Source: Selenomonas ruminantium subsp. lactilytica TAM6421 (lineage in GTDB: Bacteria; Bacillota; Negativicutes; Selenomonadales; Selenomonadaceae). Taken from it: 64,000 nt of DNA. The stretch's first letter is position 1. Every line of letters starts with the position of its first letter. The stretch covers positions 372,001 to 436,000 of the forward strand of contig NC_017068.1 in assembly GCF_000284095.1 (NCBI RefSeq), given 5' to 3'. Positions 15,310 to 24,498 of this stretch are shown here, in pieces. The notes under the pieces are model-generated. The model saw nothing but the letters and a program-made list of their open reading frames with translations, ran no database searches and had not been told where the DNA came from. The position numbers and the translations under genes are program-made.

Positions 15310-18057
15310 ATGGACTTAAAAGAAAGAATCCTCGCTTATATGCGAGAAGCTGCCTATAAGCCACTGGCCGCCGAAGATTTAGGCGAAGAGATGGGATTGA
15401 CGGACGAAGAACTGGTGGATTTTGAAGCAGCCTTGGATGAATTGGAAGCGGAAGGGGTCATCATCAGGAATCGCAGTGACCTTTATGGTGTGCCCAGCCG
15501 CATGCATCTGGCTGTGGGGCGGCTTTCCATGACGGCCAAGGGCTTTGGCTTTTTGATTCCGGATGTGCGGGAAACGGAAGAGGAGACGGATGTATTCATT
15601 CCGGCCAATGCCGTGGGCTCTGCCATGCATGGTGACCGCGTGGTGGCCCGGGTTTCGCCGGCCCAGGAGGAAGGCCGTTCCCGGGAGGGTGAGATCATCC
15701 GCATCCTGGAGCATGCCAATGAAAAGATCGTGGGCACCTTCGAGCGCAGCAAGACCTTTGGTTTTGTGACGCCGGACAACACGAAGCTCACCCAGGATAT
15801 CTTCGTGGCCAAGAAGTTCTTCAAGGGAGCCAAGACCGGCAGCAAGGTGGTCGTGAAGATCACCAAATGGCCTAGCGGCCGCCGCAGTGCGGAAGGCGAG
15901 GTCATTGAGGTGCTGGGCAAGGTGGGGGATCCCGGCGTGGATGTGCTCTCGGTGATGCGCCAGTATGAGCTGTCCGAAAGCTTCCCGGAGGATGTGCAGG
16001 CGGAAGCCGATGCCATTGAGCAGGAACCTGCCCCCGAGGAATACCGGGGCCGTGCGGATCGCCGTGACCTGCCCATCGTCACGGTGGACGGGGAGGACTC
16101 CAAGGACCTCGATGACGGTGTCTTTGCCCGCAAGAATCCTGACGGTTCTTATTTTCTGGGCGTCTATATCGCCGATGTCAGCCATTACGTGCGGGAAAAT
16201 GCGCCCCTTGACCGGGAAGCCTATGCCCGTGGCACCAGCGTCTATCTCGTGGACCGCGTGATTCCCATGCTGCCCAAGGAACTGTCCAACGGCATCTGCA
16301 GCCTGAACGCCGGCGTTGACCGCCTGTCCATGGCCTGCGAGATGCAGATTTCCCCGGAAGGCGAGGTCGTAAGCTACGAGATCCTGCCGACGGTGATCCA
16401 TGTCTACCGCCGCCTGACCTATAATATCGTCAACAAGGTATTGGTGGGAAAGGAAGAGCCCTTCCTTTCCGATAACCATGATATCCTCTCCATGCTGGAA
16501 ACCTTGGCGGAACTGCGCGGTGTGCTCAAGGGCAAGCGCCATCGCCGGGGTTCCATCGACTTCGACCTGCCGGAGATCAAGGTCAAGCTGGATGAAAACG
16601 GTCATCCCGTGGCCCTGATCAAGCGGGAAGGTTCTTTGGCAGAATCCATCATCGAGGAGTGCATGCTGGCGGCCAATGAAACCGTGGCCAAGCATATGGA
16701 TACGAAGAACCTGCCCTTCATGTACCGCGTCCACGAGCAGCCCTCTGAAGAAAAGATCGAGCGGCTCAATAATCTGCTGGCTGCCTTTGGCCTGTACGTC
16801 AAACGGGATGAAGCCGGGCAGATCAAGTCCATGGATGTGCAGAAGGTATTGGAGAAAGTCGAGGGCCGTCCCGAGGAGCGGATCATCAGCACCGTGTCCC
16901 TGCGCTCCATGCAGCAGGCACGCTACAGCGAATTGAGCCTGGGCCATTTTGGTCTGGCAGCCCGCTATTATACCCACTTCACGTCCCCCATCCGCCGCTA
17001 TCCGGATCTGATCGTCCATCGCCTGCTGCGGGAGACTTTCGCCACCGGCAGCATCCCGGCAGAACGTCAGGTCAAGCTGAAGACCATGTTGCCGGAGATT
17101 GCCGACCATACCTCCCAGCGGGAGCGGGTGGCCATCGAGGCGGAGCGCGAGACCACGGACATGAAGAAGATCGAGTATATGGCCCAGTTCGTGGGTGAGG
17201 AATTCACCGGTGTCATCAGCGGCGTGACCGCCTTTGGCATCTTTGTGGAGCTGGATAACGGCGTGGAAGGTCTGGTTCATGTTTCCACCATGACCAATGA
17301 CTATTACGAATATGTGGAAGAACAATATGCAATGATTGGCGAGCGCACCCGGGCGCAGTACCGTCTGGGCGATGAGGTGGAAGTAATCCTCGTGCGGGCC
17401 AATGTGGAGGAACGGAATTTGGATTTTGTGTTGAAAGATAACGGACAATATGTGCCGGAACAGCCGGCTGCCAAGAAAAACGACGGCCGCAAGGGCAAAG
17501 GGGAAAGGAAGCCCAAGGCTCCCCGCCCCAAGAAGGTGAACAAGCCGCTGCTGGAAGATGAGCTGATTGCTGAACCCATGCTGACGGAGGAAGAAAGCCA
17601 GCAGAAAGAGCAGCAGGGACATAGCCAGCATAAGCGGCGCCGCAATCATAAGAAGCGCGGTGCTTCCGGCGAGAAACTGTCCCAGACTGAAAATCAGGAA
17701 AAGCGTCAGCCCAAGGAACGCAAGGGGCGCAACGATAAAAACCGCCGTCCGGGCAAGGCCGAGCGCGCGGATAAGGAGAGCCGCATCGGTTCCGGCTCCT
17801 TCCGTGGTGGCAATGGCGATCGTGGCCGCAACCGCGAGGAACGTCGCAGCGATAGGGAAGTCGGCTACCATCGCGTCTACGTGACGGGGCTCAACAGTGC
17901 CGTCTGGCCGGATCCCCCCGGATATCATGAGAAGAAGGAGCGGGAGATGGCCGCTGCAGCCGCCAAGGCGGAAAAGGAAAAGGCACAGAAATCCAAGGGC
18001 CGGCGTCGTCCCCGTCCGCATCGTAAGACTGAAGGCGGTACGGGCAACAGCAAATAA
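15310..18057 (+). CDS. rnr: ribonuclease R with long basic C-terminal tail
   Basis: A 915-residue RNase R/RNB-family 3'-5' exoribonuclease. Order: N-terminal helix-turn-helix-like region (1-60), cold-shock OB domains (about 60-230), RNB catalytic domain with the acidic cluster D260, D263, D266, D268 and D269 in the DSKDLDDG region, then an S1 domain (about 632-715). Residues from about 720 to 915 form a Lys/Arg/Gln-rich low-complexity tail, much longer than in typical RNase R. It degrades structured RNA and works with SmpB in trans-translation; smpB starts 15 bp downstream. Confidence 0.95.
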   Translation: MDLKERILAYMREAAYKPLAAEDLGEEMGLTDEELVDFEAALDELEAEGVIIRNRSDLYGVPSRMHLAVGRLSMTAKGFGFLIPDVRETEEETDVFIPANAVGSAMHGDRVVARVSPAQEEGRSREGEIIRILEHANEKIVGTFERSKTFGFVTPDNTKLTQDIFVAKKFFKGAKTGSKVVVKITKWPSGRRSAEGEVIEVLGKVGDPGVDVLSVMRQYELSESFPEDVQAEADAIEQEPAPEEYRGRADRRDLPIVTVDGEDSKDLDDGVFARKNPDGSYFLGVYIADVSHYVRENAPLDREAYARGTSVYLVDRVIPMLPKELSNGICSLNAGVDRLSMACEMQISPEGEVVSYEILPTVIHVYRRLTYNIVNKVLVGKEEPFLSDNHDILSMLETLAELRGVLKGKRHRRGSIDFDLPEIKVKLDENGHPVALIKREGSLAESIIEECMLAANETVAKHMDTKNLPFMYRVHEQPSEEKIERLNNLLAAFGLYVKRDEAGQIKSMDVQKVLEKVEGRPEERIISTVSLRSMQQARYSELSLGHFGLAARYYTHFTSPIRRYPDLIVHRLLRETFATGSIPAERQVKLKTMLPEIADHTSQRERVAIEAERETTDMKKIEYMAQFVGEEFTGVISGVTAFGIFVELDNGVEGLVHVSTMTNDYYEYVEEQYAMIGERTRAQYRLGDEVEVILVRANVEERNLDFVLKDNGQYVPEQPAAKKNDGRKGKGERKPKAPRPKKVNKPLLEDELIAEPMLTEEESQQKEQQGHSQHKRRRNHKKRGASGEKLSQTENQEKRQPKERKGRNDKNRRPGKAERADKESRIGSGSFRGGNGDRGRNREERRSDREVGYHRVYVTGLNSAVWPDPPGYHEKKEREMAAAAAKAEKEKAQKSKGRRRPRPHRKTEGGTGNSK

Positions 18058-18072
18058 TCTGAGGTGATGATA

Positions 18073-18546
18073 GTGGGCAAGAAAAATATCGGCATGAAGG
18101 TAGTCTGCGAAAACCGCAAGGCCCGCCATGACTACTTCATACACGAAACCTTTGAGACAGGGCTTGCCCTCGTGGGCACGGAGGTCAAATCCCTGCGCGC
18201 CGGCAAGGCCAACCTCAAGGACAGCTATGCCATGATCAAAGACGGGGAGATCTTCGTGGAGAACATGCACGTTTCTCCCTACGATCAGGGCAATATCTTC
18301 AATCACGATCCCCTGCGGGCCCGCAAGCTCCTGATGCATAAGAGCGAGATCGTCAAGCTTTTCGCCAAGACCAGAGAAAAGGGCTTTACCCTGGTGCCAC
18401 TCAAAATCTACTTCAAGAATGGCAAGGCTAAGCTGGAACTGGCGCTGGCTTCGGGTAAACACAACTACGACAAGCGGCAGGATCTCCATGAGAAAGCCGC
18501 CAAGCGGGAAGTGGAACGGGCTCTCAAAGACAGACAACATTATTGA
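18073..18546 (+). CDS. smpB: SsrA-binding protein SmpB
   Basis: A 157-residue SmpB with [24 protein letters not shown] and the C-terminal basic tail [17 protein letters not shown]. It delivers tmRNA to stalled ribosomes. GTG at 18073 is chosen because GAGGTG lies 6 nt upstream and the product then begins MGKKNIG; in-frame ATG 18067 and GTG 18064 overlap that Shine-Dalgarno. No tmRNA gene is visible immediately downstream. Confidence 0.95.
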   Translation: MGKKNIGMKVVCENRKARHDYFIHETFETGLALVGTEVKSLRAGKANLKDSYAMIKDGEIFVENMHVSPYDQGNIFNHDPLRARKLLMHKSEIVKLFAKTREKGFTLVPLKIYFKNGKAKLELALASGKHNYDKRQDLHEKAAKREVERALKDRQHY

Positions 18547-18561
18547 TGTAATACTGTAATA

Positions 18562-18591
18562 TTGTAAAGTACCTGCCCTTGATGATATAAT
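18562..18591 (+). promoter_or_regulatory. promoter of the amino-acid permease
   Basis: TTGTAA (18562-18567), 18-bp spacer, TATAAT (18586-18591). The -10 lies in the loop of the smpB terminator, so promoter and terminator overlap. Confidence 0.65.
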
Positions 18592-18606
18592 AGGCAGGTA
18601 CTTTTA
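18566..18606 (+). terminator. terminator of smpB
   Basis: AAAGTACCTGCC (18566-18577) pairs with GGCAGGTACTTT (18593-18604), followed by T-rich sequence. Confidence 0.8.
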
Positions 18607-18627
18607 TATTTTGAAGGGGAATATCTT

Positions 18628-19965
18628 ATGAGTGAAAATGGAAAATTAAAACGGGGGCTGAAGAACCGCCATCTGCAGATGATTGCCCTGGGCGGAGCTA
18701 TCGGCACCGGTTTGTTCTATGGTTCAGCGTCCACCATTGCGCTGGCAGGGCCGGCGGTGATGCTGGCTTACCTGATCGGCGGCATCATGATCTTCTTCAT
18801 CATGCGGATGCTGGGGGAGATGGCAGTGGATGAGCCGGTGTCCGGTTCTTTCAGCCATTACGCCACGAAATACTGGGGCAAGTTTCCGGGCTTCATGTCC
18901 GGCTGGAATTATTGGTTCAATTATGTGCTGGTGTCCATGGCCGAGCTTACCGCCGTGGGTATCTATATGCAGTTCTGGTTCCCGGATCTGCCTCAGTGGA
19001 TTGCGGCATTGATCTGCCTCGTGGCCATTACGGCCCTGAACCTCATCAATGTGCGGCTCTATGGGGAAACGGAATTCTGGATGGCCCTGATCAAGATCAC
19101 GGCCATTGTGCTGATGATCGTGCTGGGGGGTTATCTGCTGGTAGGCAATCCCCAGCCTTTCCCGCAGAATCTCAGCAACCTTTGGAATAACGGCGGTTTC
19201 CTGCCTAATGGCGTCTGGGGATTGGCACTGTCCATCGCTGTGGTCATGTTCTCCTTCGGCGGTATCGAGCTGATCGGCATCACGGCGGGGGAGGCGGAAA
19301 ATCCGGACAAGACCATTCCCCAGGCCATCAATCAGGTCATCTGGCGTATTCTGATCTTCTATGTGGGCACCATGGCCGTGCTCATGGCCCTCTGGCCCTG
19401 GAATGAAGTGGGCATGGAGGCCAGCCCCTTCGTGCAGATCTTCATGAGCGTAGGGATTCCGGCGGCGGCTCATATTCTGAATTTCGTCGTGCTGACGGCG
19501 GCGGTATCGGTCTATAACTCCGCCATCTACAGCAACAGCCGCATGCTCTATGGGTTGGCCTCGAAGGGTGAGGCACCAGAGTTCTTGAGCAAGCTCTCCG
19601 GCCGCGGCGTACCCGTGCGGGGGATTTTGATTTCCTCGGGCATCACGCTGATCTGCGTGGCCCTCAATTACTTCTTCCCCGGCAAGATCTTCATGTTCCT
19701 GATGAGTATTGCCACCATCGCGGCCACCATCAGCTGGCTGACCATTGTCATCACCCATCTGAAATTCCGAGCCCATTGCAAAGAAGTGGGGAAGGATACG
19801 AAGTTCAAATCGCCCCTTTATCCCTTCATAAACTACCTCTGCATTGCCTTCCTGCTGGCTATCTGGGGCCTGATGACGCAGATCGAGGGCATGGACCTGG
19901 CGGTCTATATCCTACCGGTATGGCTGCTGTGCTTGTGGGGGGGCTTCAAATATCAAAATAGATAA
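18628..19965 (+). CDS. amino-acid permease, APC superfamily (AAT family)
   Basis: A 445-residue permease with about 12 membrane segments. The N-terminal LKRGLKNRHLQMIALGGAIG and the PAVMLAYLIGG region are typical of the amino-acid transporter family that includes ProY, GabP and AnsP, which take up amino acids with protons. Substrate cannot be told from sequence. ATG 18628 follows GAAGGGGA. The gene is monocistronic and ends just before a 607-bp element. Confidence 0.88.
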   Translation: MSENGKLKRGLKNRHLQMIALGGAIGTGLFYGSASTIALAGPAVMLAYLIGGIMIFFIMRMLGEMAVDEPVSGSFSHYATKYWGKFPGFMSGWNYWFNYVLVSMAELTAVGIYMQFWFPDLPQWIAALICLVAITALNLINVRLYGETEFWMALIKITAIVLMIVLGGYLLVGNPQPFPQNLSNLWNNGGFLPNGVWGLALSIAVVMFSFGGIELIGITAGEAENPDKTIPQAINQVIWRILIFYVGTMAVLMALWPWNEVGMEASPFVQIFMSVGIPAAAHILNFVVLTAAVSVYNSAIYSNSRMLYGLASKGEAPEFLSKLSGRGVPVRGILISSGITLICVALNYFFPGKIFMFLMSIATIAATISWLTIVITHLKFRAHCKEVGKDTKFKSPLYPFINYLCIAFLLAIWGLMTQIEGMDLAVYILPVWLLCLWGGFKYQNR

Positions 19966-19979
19966 AGGCGCTTGTGAGC

Positions 19980-20226
19980 AAATTGCAGTTTGTCAGTGCG
20001 AGCCTGAACGCTTTTGTTACAGAGCAGTGGGGTGGCGGTGGGAATACTTTTCCGCCGCTGCACTAAATGTCCCGCCAGCAGAAGTACGCATCTTCCAGTA
20101 ACCTGCGCCGGGCAAGTCCGGCGGCGCGTCCATCAACGAAGCATCCAGCAAATCCTGTTTGCGGGCCAGCCTTCACTTCGTTCAGGCAGTCGTTCCGCCG
20201 GTGGAAAAGCATCCCCACCGCCGCCC
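19980..20226 (+). repeat. 607-bp palindromic element, copy 2, left part
   Basis: It begins AAATTGCAGTTTGT and matches copy 1 along its length up to the CCACCGCC region, where an insertion sequence interrupts it. The last 9 bp (20218-20226, CCGCCGCCC) recur just beyond the insertion as a target-site duplication. Left and right parts, with one duplication removed, total 606 bp. Confidence 0.85.
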
Positions 20227-20280
20227 GAGGCCACTGAAAAAGTCTATATATAACGATAACCGTGGATGGATGTGATGAAA

Positions 20281-20310
20281 TTCGCATTCATCCACGGTTT
20301 CTAGTATAAT
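20281..20310 (+). promoter_or_regulatory. transposase promoter
   Basis: TTCGCA (20281-20286), 18-bp spacer and TATAAT (20305-20310). It overlaps an inverted repeat (AACCGTGGATG with CATCCACGGTT, about 20259-20301) that may limit read-in or bind a regulator. Confidence 0.5.
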
Positions 20311-20337
20311 GGAGCCATCAACACTTGGAGGTTCAAC

Positions 20338-21813
20338 ATGTTACGGAATAGCCAGCAACTCAAGCTTAGTGAATTTACAGCCATCTATGATCGTCTCATT
20401 CCCAAAAATCATTTTCTGCGAAAATTTAATACGCTTGTAGATTTTTCTTTCATTCAAGATGAACTGGAGCATAAATATTGCCTGGATAATGGCCGTAATG
20501 CTCTTTCTCCCATAATGCTGTTCAAATATCTGCTGTTAAAGGTTATCTACAATATGTCGGATTCCGATTTAGTTGAACGTAGCCGATATGATATGTCATT
20601 TAAATATTTTCTGGGACTCCGCCCTGAAGATGAAGTAATCCACCCTTCTACCTTAACCAAATTTCGTAAACTCCGCTTACAAGATGAGAATATTCTGGAT
20701 TTGTTACTCAAGAAAAGTATCCAAATTGCTTTGGAGAACAAAGTAATCAAGAGCAAACGAATTATTGTAGATGCTACGCATACTAAGGCTCGCTATAACC
20801 AGAAATCTGCCTATGAGCGGTTGTTGGAACAAGCCAAGCTATTGCGCAAGACGGTTTACCAGACAGATTCTCCCCAAAAGAAAGAAAGGTTTCCCAAGAA
20901 AGTAGAAAATGGCTCACTGGTGGATGCGCTGGAATATTGCCGACAGTTAATCAATACAATAGAAAATGACAGCCAGATGGCAGAAATGCCTGCCATACAG
21001 GAGAGGCTGAACTTGCTCAAAGAAACGGTCGAAGACCATGCAGAACATTTGGCCACTTCCAAAGATGAGGACGCCCGAATCGGGCATAAAACAGCAGATA
21101 CATCCTTCTTTGGCTATAAGACACATATTGCCATGACCGATGAACGGCTGATTACAGCTGCAGTAGTAACCAGTGGCGAGCGCAGTGACGGGGAACAATT
21201 AAGAACATTAGTTGAAAAAACCAGAGCAGCCGGACTGGAAGTGCAGAGTGTCATCGGTGATACCGCATACTCCGGCAAAGAAAATCTTAAATTTGCTGAA
21301 TCGAAAGATGCGCCAGAAAAATCCTTTGAACTGATTGCCAAATTGAATCCTGTTATATCCAACGGCTCCCGTGTTGAAGGCAGCAATGGTTTTTCTTTCA
21401 ACAAGGATGCGGGAATGTTCGTATGCCCTGAAGGGCATATGGCCATCCGCAAAGCAAGAACTGGACGCAAAAACAATAGAACAAATCAAAGAATGAGCTA
21501 TTATTTTGACATTGAGAAATGTAAGCAATGCCCACATTGTGGAACCTGTTATAAAGAAGGTGCCAAAAGCAAGATTTATTCCGTTACGATAAAATGCGAT
21601 TTACACAAGAAACAACAGGAGTTTCAGGAAACAGAATATTTTAAGGAACAGGCTAGAAAGCGTTATATGATAGAAGCTAAAAATAGTGAGATTAAACACA
21701 GGCATGGGTATGACATAGCGTCATCCGCAGGCCTGATTGGTATGGAATTACAAGGAGCCCTAACGCTTTTTGTAACAAATATGAAACGAATTGTGAAAAT
21801 GATGGAGAAATAA
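20338..21813 (+). CDS. IS1182-family DDE transposase
   Basis: A full-length 491-residue transposase. The N-terminal DUF772-type domain (about 50-125, including SPIMLFKYLLLKVIYNMSD) precedes a DDE catalytic domain with acidic residues in IIVDATHTKARY, VIGDTAYSGKENL and the IEAKNSEIK region. A cysteine-rich insert (CKQCPHCGTC, about residue 398) may bind zinc. No frameshift or stop interrupts it, so it may be active. ATG 20338 follows GGAGGTT. Its codons are more AT-rich than the flanking genes, as expected for a mobile element. Confidence 0.93.
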   Translation: MLRNSQQLKLSEFTAIYDRLIPKNHFLRKFNTLVDFSFIQDELEHKYCLDNGRNALSPIMLFKYLLLKVIYNMSDSDLVERSRYDMSFKYFLGLRPEDEVIHPSTLTKFRKLRLQDENILDLLLKKSIQIALENKVIKSKRIIVDATHTKARYNQKSAYERLLEQAKLLRKTVYQTDSPQKKERFPKKVENGSLVDALEYCRQLINTIENDSQMAEMPAIQERLNLLKETVEDHAEHLATSKDEDARIGHKTADTSFFGYKTHIAMTDERLITAAVVTSGERSDGEQLRTLVEKTRAAGLEVQSVIGDTAYSGKENLKFAESKDAPEKSFELIAKLNPVISNGSRVEGSNGFSFNKDAGMFVCPEGHMAIRKARTGRKNNRTNQRMSYYFDIEKCKQCPHCGTCYKEGAKSKIYSVTIKCDLHKKQQEFQETEYFKEQARKRYMIEAKNSEIKHRHGYDIASSAGLIGMELQGALTLFVTNMKRIVKMMEK

Positions 21814-21840
21814 AGCCCTAATAACGGGGGAGATATACAA

Positions 21841-21889
21841 AATCGTCGCAGAATGATGATAAAAATATCATTCTGCGACGATTTTTTTT
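21841..21889 (+). terminator. transposase terminator
   Basis: A perfect 17-bp stem (21841-21857 with 21867-21883) is followed by eight T residues, inside the right end of the insertion sequence. Confidence 0.9.
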
Positions 21890-21937
21890 GTGGATAATTT
21901 GCCAGTCGTATGAAATGGATAGTTTTTCAGTGGCCTC

Positions 21938-22305
21938 CCGCCGCCCAGAGTTACGTTTGTCAATGCTGCTATGTTCCGGCTGGAGGATACAAGCACATCG
22001 ATGTTCTTGTTACGGGAGAACCGAGTTCGTGCCGATTGCCAGAAACGTGGCTGGGGCGAACGGGGGAGTGCTTTATCTGTGGGAGCGACTGTCTGAGCGC
22101 AGCGAAGACCGGCCCGAGGCAGGCAGTTACCAGAAAGCACGCTGAAAGACGCGCCGCCGGTCTTGCCCGGCGCCATCTGGCTAAACAGCTCTAAAATTGC
22201 CGAGAGGGTCGTTTTAGCGGAAACAGAAAAAGTACTCCCCCGTGAACCCCTGACTGCGTATGAACGGGATACCTTCAGCACGAACGCACCTACAAACTGC
22301 AACTT
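21938..22305 (+). repeat. 607-bp palindromic element, copy 2, right part
   Basis: It begins with the second target-duplication copy (21938-21946), continues through the central ACATCGATGT and ends ACAAACTGCAACTT, one base different from the other copies. It shares the GTCTGAGCGCAGCG variant with copy 1; copies 3 and 4 share a GCCTGAGCG..AGCG variant. Confidence 0.85.
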
Positions 22306-22310
22306 ATAGA

Positions 22311-22343
22311 AAACGTCCGTTGGCATTTTGCCAGCGGACGTTT
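22311..22343. terminator. bidirectional hairpin terminator
   Basis: AAACGTCCGTTGG (22311-22323) pairs with CCAGCGGACGTTT (22331-22343). It lies downstream of the molybdopterin oxidoreductase on the minus strand. Confidence 0.65.
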
Positions 22344-22372
22344 CGTCTATTAAGGGGATTTTTTATTCTCGT

Positions 22373-24370
22373 TTATTTGGGCCGGATATTCACAAATACA
22401 TCATAGAAGGCGACACCGACGGCATCGGTGGTAAGCTGTCCCAGATCGGTAGGCAGGCCGGCATTGAGGGCGTTGAGCCCTCCCATTTTACTGTTTCCCT
22501 GATGGCTCAGGAGGATATCCGGTGCCATATCCTGACGGAATTCCACGGTTACCATGATCTGTCCCATTTCATTCCAGATAATGGCTGGGTGCTTGTCCTG
22601 CAACTGCAGTTTTTTCCCCACTGTCGGATTGATGTACACTGGCGGGTACTCAGGCAGGCAATTCTGCAGGGCATGATTTTGGCCATTGATAGACTCCTGG
22701 CCATGGGGGGTTAAAAAGTGAAAGGGATATTTCTCGCTGGGGAGCAGCTGGGGAAAATTGGCGGGCAAGGTGCAGCAGTGGAATTTGCCATCATCTGTGG
22801 CAAATTTTCCGTCCCGCCAGGGAATGGGATCATGGCGGTAGAAAGCAATGCCGTTATAGAGATCCTGCCACTTCTTGATGCCAATCTGCTGGCAGACTGC
22901 CGGTGTGAATTCGGCGTCGAGGAACTGCTCATCGCTGAGATGGGCGGGAAAGGTGCTGGTGCCGGGGGCCAGTTCGTTCAGGCGCCGGGTAAGGAGCCGG
23001 GCGATATCGACATCGCTTTTGGCCTCGCCACGGGGCGGTATGGCTGGCTCATTGATGCCCAGCCAATGGCGGAAGTAACCGCCATACACATCTAATTCCT
23101 CGAATTCCGTGGTCACGGGCAGGACGATGTCTGCCATTTGGGCAGAATGCGTCAGGAATTTGTCCGCGACAACGATAAGTTCCAGCTGGGACCAAAGTTG
23201 TCTGAGTTCCGTCAGATTCACATCCTGCCGCAGCAGATCGCGGCAGGCAATCCAAAGGAATTTTACGGGCGGGTCGTTCAGCTGTTTCAGGCTATGGGCG
23301 AAATTATTGATGTTGACAAAACGTGTATCCGCCCGCTGACCGGCAATCTTGTAGGGGAAAATATCCATGCCCTTGTCGGCAAAATTCACCCCGCCGCCGG
23401 GAACGCCGATATTGCCGGTAAGCTGTCCCAGAGCGTCGATCAGGCGAATGGTCAGGCCACCCTGGATATGACGCTGCAGGCCAAAGCCGGCCCAGATATG
23501 GGTGGGGTGATGATTGGCCAGCAGATCAGCCAGGAAATCGATGGCCGCCTTATTTTGGCCGGCAGCCTGCAATAAAGGTGCGGCAGGCATTTTGGCTACG
23601 GTGGCGAGAAGTTCTTCGGCGCCTGTAACCTGGTCCGCATTGTAGGACAGTTTGTCCATTTTGGCCAGTTTTTGCAGCAACAGGATAACCAGCGCGGCAT
23701 CGCCGCCGGGACGAAGTTCGATATAGTAATCGGCTTTGCGGGCGGTTTCCGTATAGACCGGATCGATGACCACGACTTTTGCTCCCCGGGCCTGAGCTGC
23801 ATAGATGACAGGCATGGTGTGGACGGCGGTCCAGGCAGGATTGATGCCCCAAAGGATAATCAGTCTGGCTTCCAGCATCTGGCGGATATCGGCGGCGGCA
23901 TTGGCGCCAAAATCCAGCCGCTGGGCATCCAGCCCCGAGGAGAAACAGGGAGTGCCGGTGGTTTGGGTGGTAGGGCCAAGACCATTGAACATCCCTTCTA
24001 CGGAGTAGTGCATCAGGCCGAAGTTGCCCGAGTATTTATTGAGGCATAGGGGCAGCGTGGAATGGTAACGTTCCTTCAGCTCCAGTATCTTTCGGGCAAT
24101 GGTGTCGATGGCTTCCTCCCAGGAGATCGGCTGCCAGATTCCAGAACCGCGGGCGGTCTGCTTTTGTGGATAGAGCAGCCTTTGGGGATGATAGACCGTA
24201 GACAGGATTTCCTCCTGCTTGCAGCAAAGGGGTTCGGAGGCGCCGTGTTCCTTATCCCCGGTGATATAGGCGATCTTGCCGCCCTGTGTATAGGCCAGTA
24301 TGGGACAGGTGTCATAGCAGTTGCGGGGACAGATATGGCGGGTGACCTGATATTTATCACGAAAAAACAT
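22373..24370 (-). CDS. molybdopterin oxidoreductase (DMSO reductase superfamily)
   Basis: A 665-residue catalytic subunit of the DMSO-reductase superfamily. C14, C18, C22 and C49 or C50 form an N-terminal [4Fe-4S] site. Blocks such as WGINPAWT, VVIDPVYTETARKADYYIELRPGGD and DIVLPVTTEFEELDVYG bind the bis-molybdopterin cofactor. There is no Tat signal peptide, so it is probably cytoplasmic, and the substrate is uncertain; thiosulfate, polysulfide, formate or another compound are possible. ATG 24370 follows AAAGGAGT. It is divergent from a four-cluster Fe-S protein likely to be its electron-transfer partner. Confidence 0.85.
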   Translation of the reverse strand: MFFRDKYQVTRHICPRNCYDTCPILAYTQGGKIAYITGDKEHGASEPLCCKQEEILSTVYHPQRLLYPQKQTARGSGIWQPISWEEAIDTIARKILELKERYHSTLPLCLNKYSGNFGLMHYSVEGMFNGLGPTTQTTGTPCFSSGLDAQRLDFGANAAADIRQMLEARLIILWGINPAWTAVHTMPVIYAAQARGAKVVVIDPVYTETARKADYYIELRPGGDAALVILLLQKLAKMDKLSYNADQVTGAEELLATVAKMPAAPLLQAAGQNKAAIDFLADLLANHHPTHIWAGFGLQRHIQGGLTIRLIDALGQLTGNIGVPGGGVNFADKGMDIFPYKIAGQRADTRFVNINNFAHSLKQLNDPPVKFLWIACRDLLRQDVNLTELRQLWSQLELIVVADKFLTHSAQMADIVLPVTTEFEELDVYGGYFRHWLGINEPAIPPRGEAKSDVDIARLLTRRLNELAPGTSTFPAHLSDEQFLDAEFTPAVCQQIGIKKWQDLYNGIAFYRHDPIPWRDGKFATDDGKFHCCTLPANFPQLLPSEKYPFHFLTPHGQESINGQNHALQNCLPEYPPVYINPTVGKKLQLQDKHPAIIWNEMGQIMVTVEFRQDMAPDILLSHQGNSKMGGLNALNAGLPTDLGQLTTDAVGVAFYDVFVNIRPK

Positions 24371-24401
24371 AGCGGGACTCCTTTCGAGGCGATTTTCCTT
24401 T

Positions 24402-24430
24402 ATTATACAGCCTGAGAGAGGGCGGGGCAA
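24402..24430 (-). promoter_or_regulatory. promoter of the molybdopterin oxidoreductase
   Basis: On the minus strand TTGCCC (24425-24430) and TATAAT (24402-24407) are 17 bp apart in the divergent intergenic region. Confidence 0.65.
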
Positions 24431-24498
24431 ATTTTGCAGGAACTGTCTTGTCTTCTGTGGTATCATATAGATAAGAGAGATGTGAGGAGGCGTGTTTT

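Larger units (their letters stand above)
20227..21937 (+). mobile_element. complete IS1182-family insertion sequence
   Basis: An element of 1711 bp with terminal inverted repeats GAGGCCACTGAAAAA (left) and its inverse TTTTTCAGTGGCCTC (right), flanked by direct repeats CCGCCGCCC at 20218-20226 and 21938-21946. It carries one intact transposase gene, a subterminal hairpin with the promoter on the left and a strong terminator on the right. It is inserted in a 607-bp palindromic element. Intact ends and exact target duplication suggest a recent insertion. Confidence 0.9.

Noticed and set aside
15379-18540. 1053-codon frame on - across rnr and smpB
   Set aside because: It is the antisense shadow of two certain genes in GC-rich sequence.
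18547-18627. tmRNA gene after smpB
   Set aside because: The gap is about 80 bp and contains only a terminator and a promoter.
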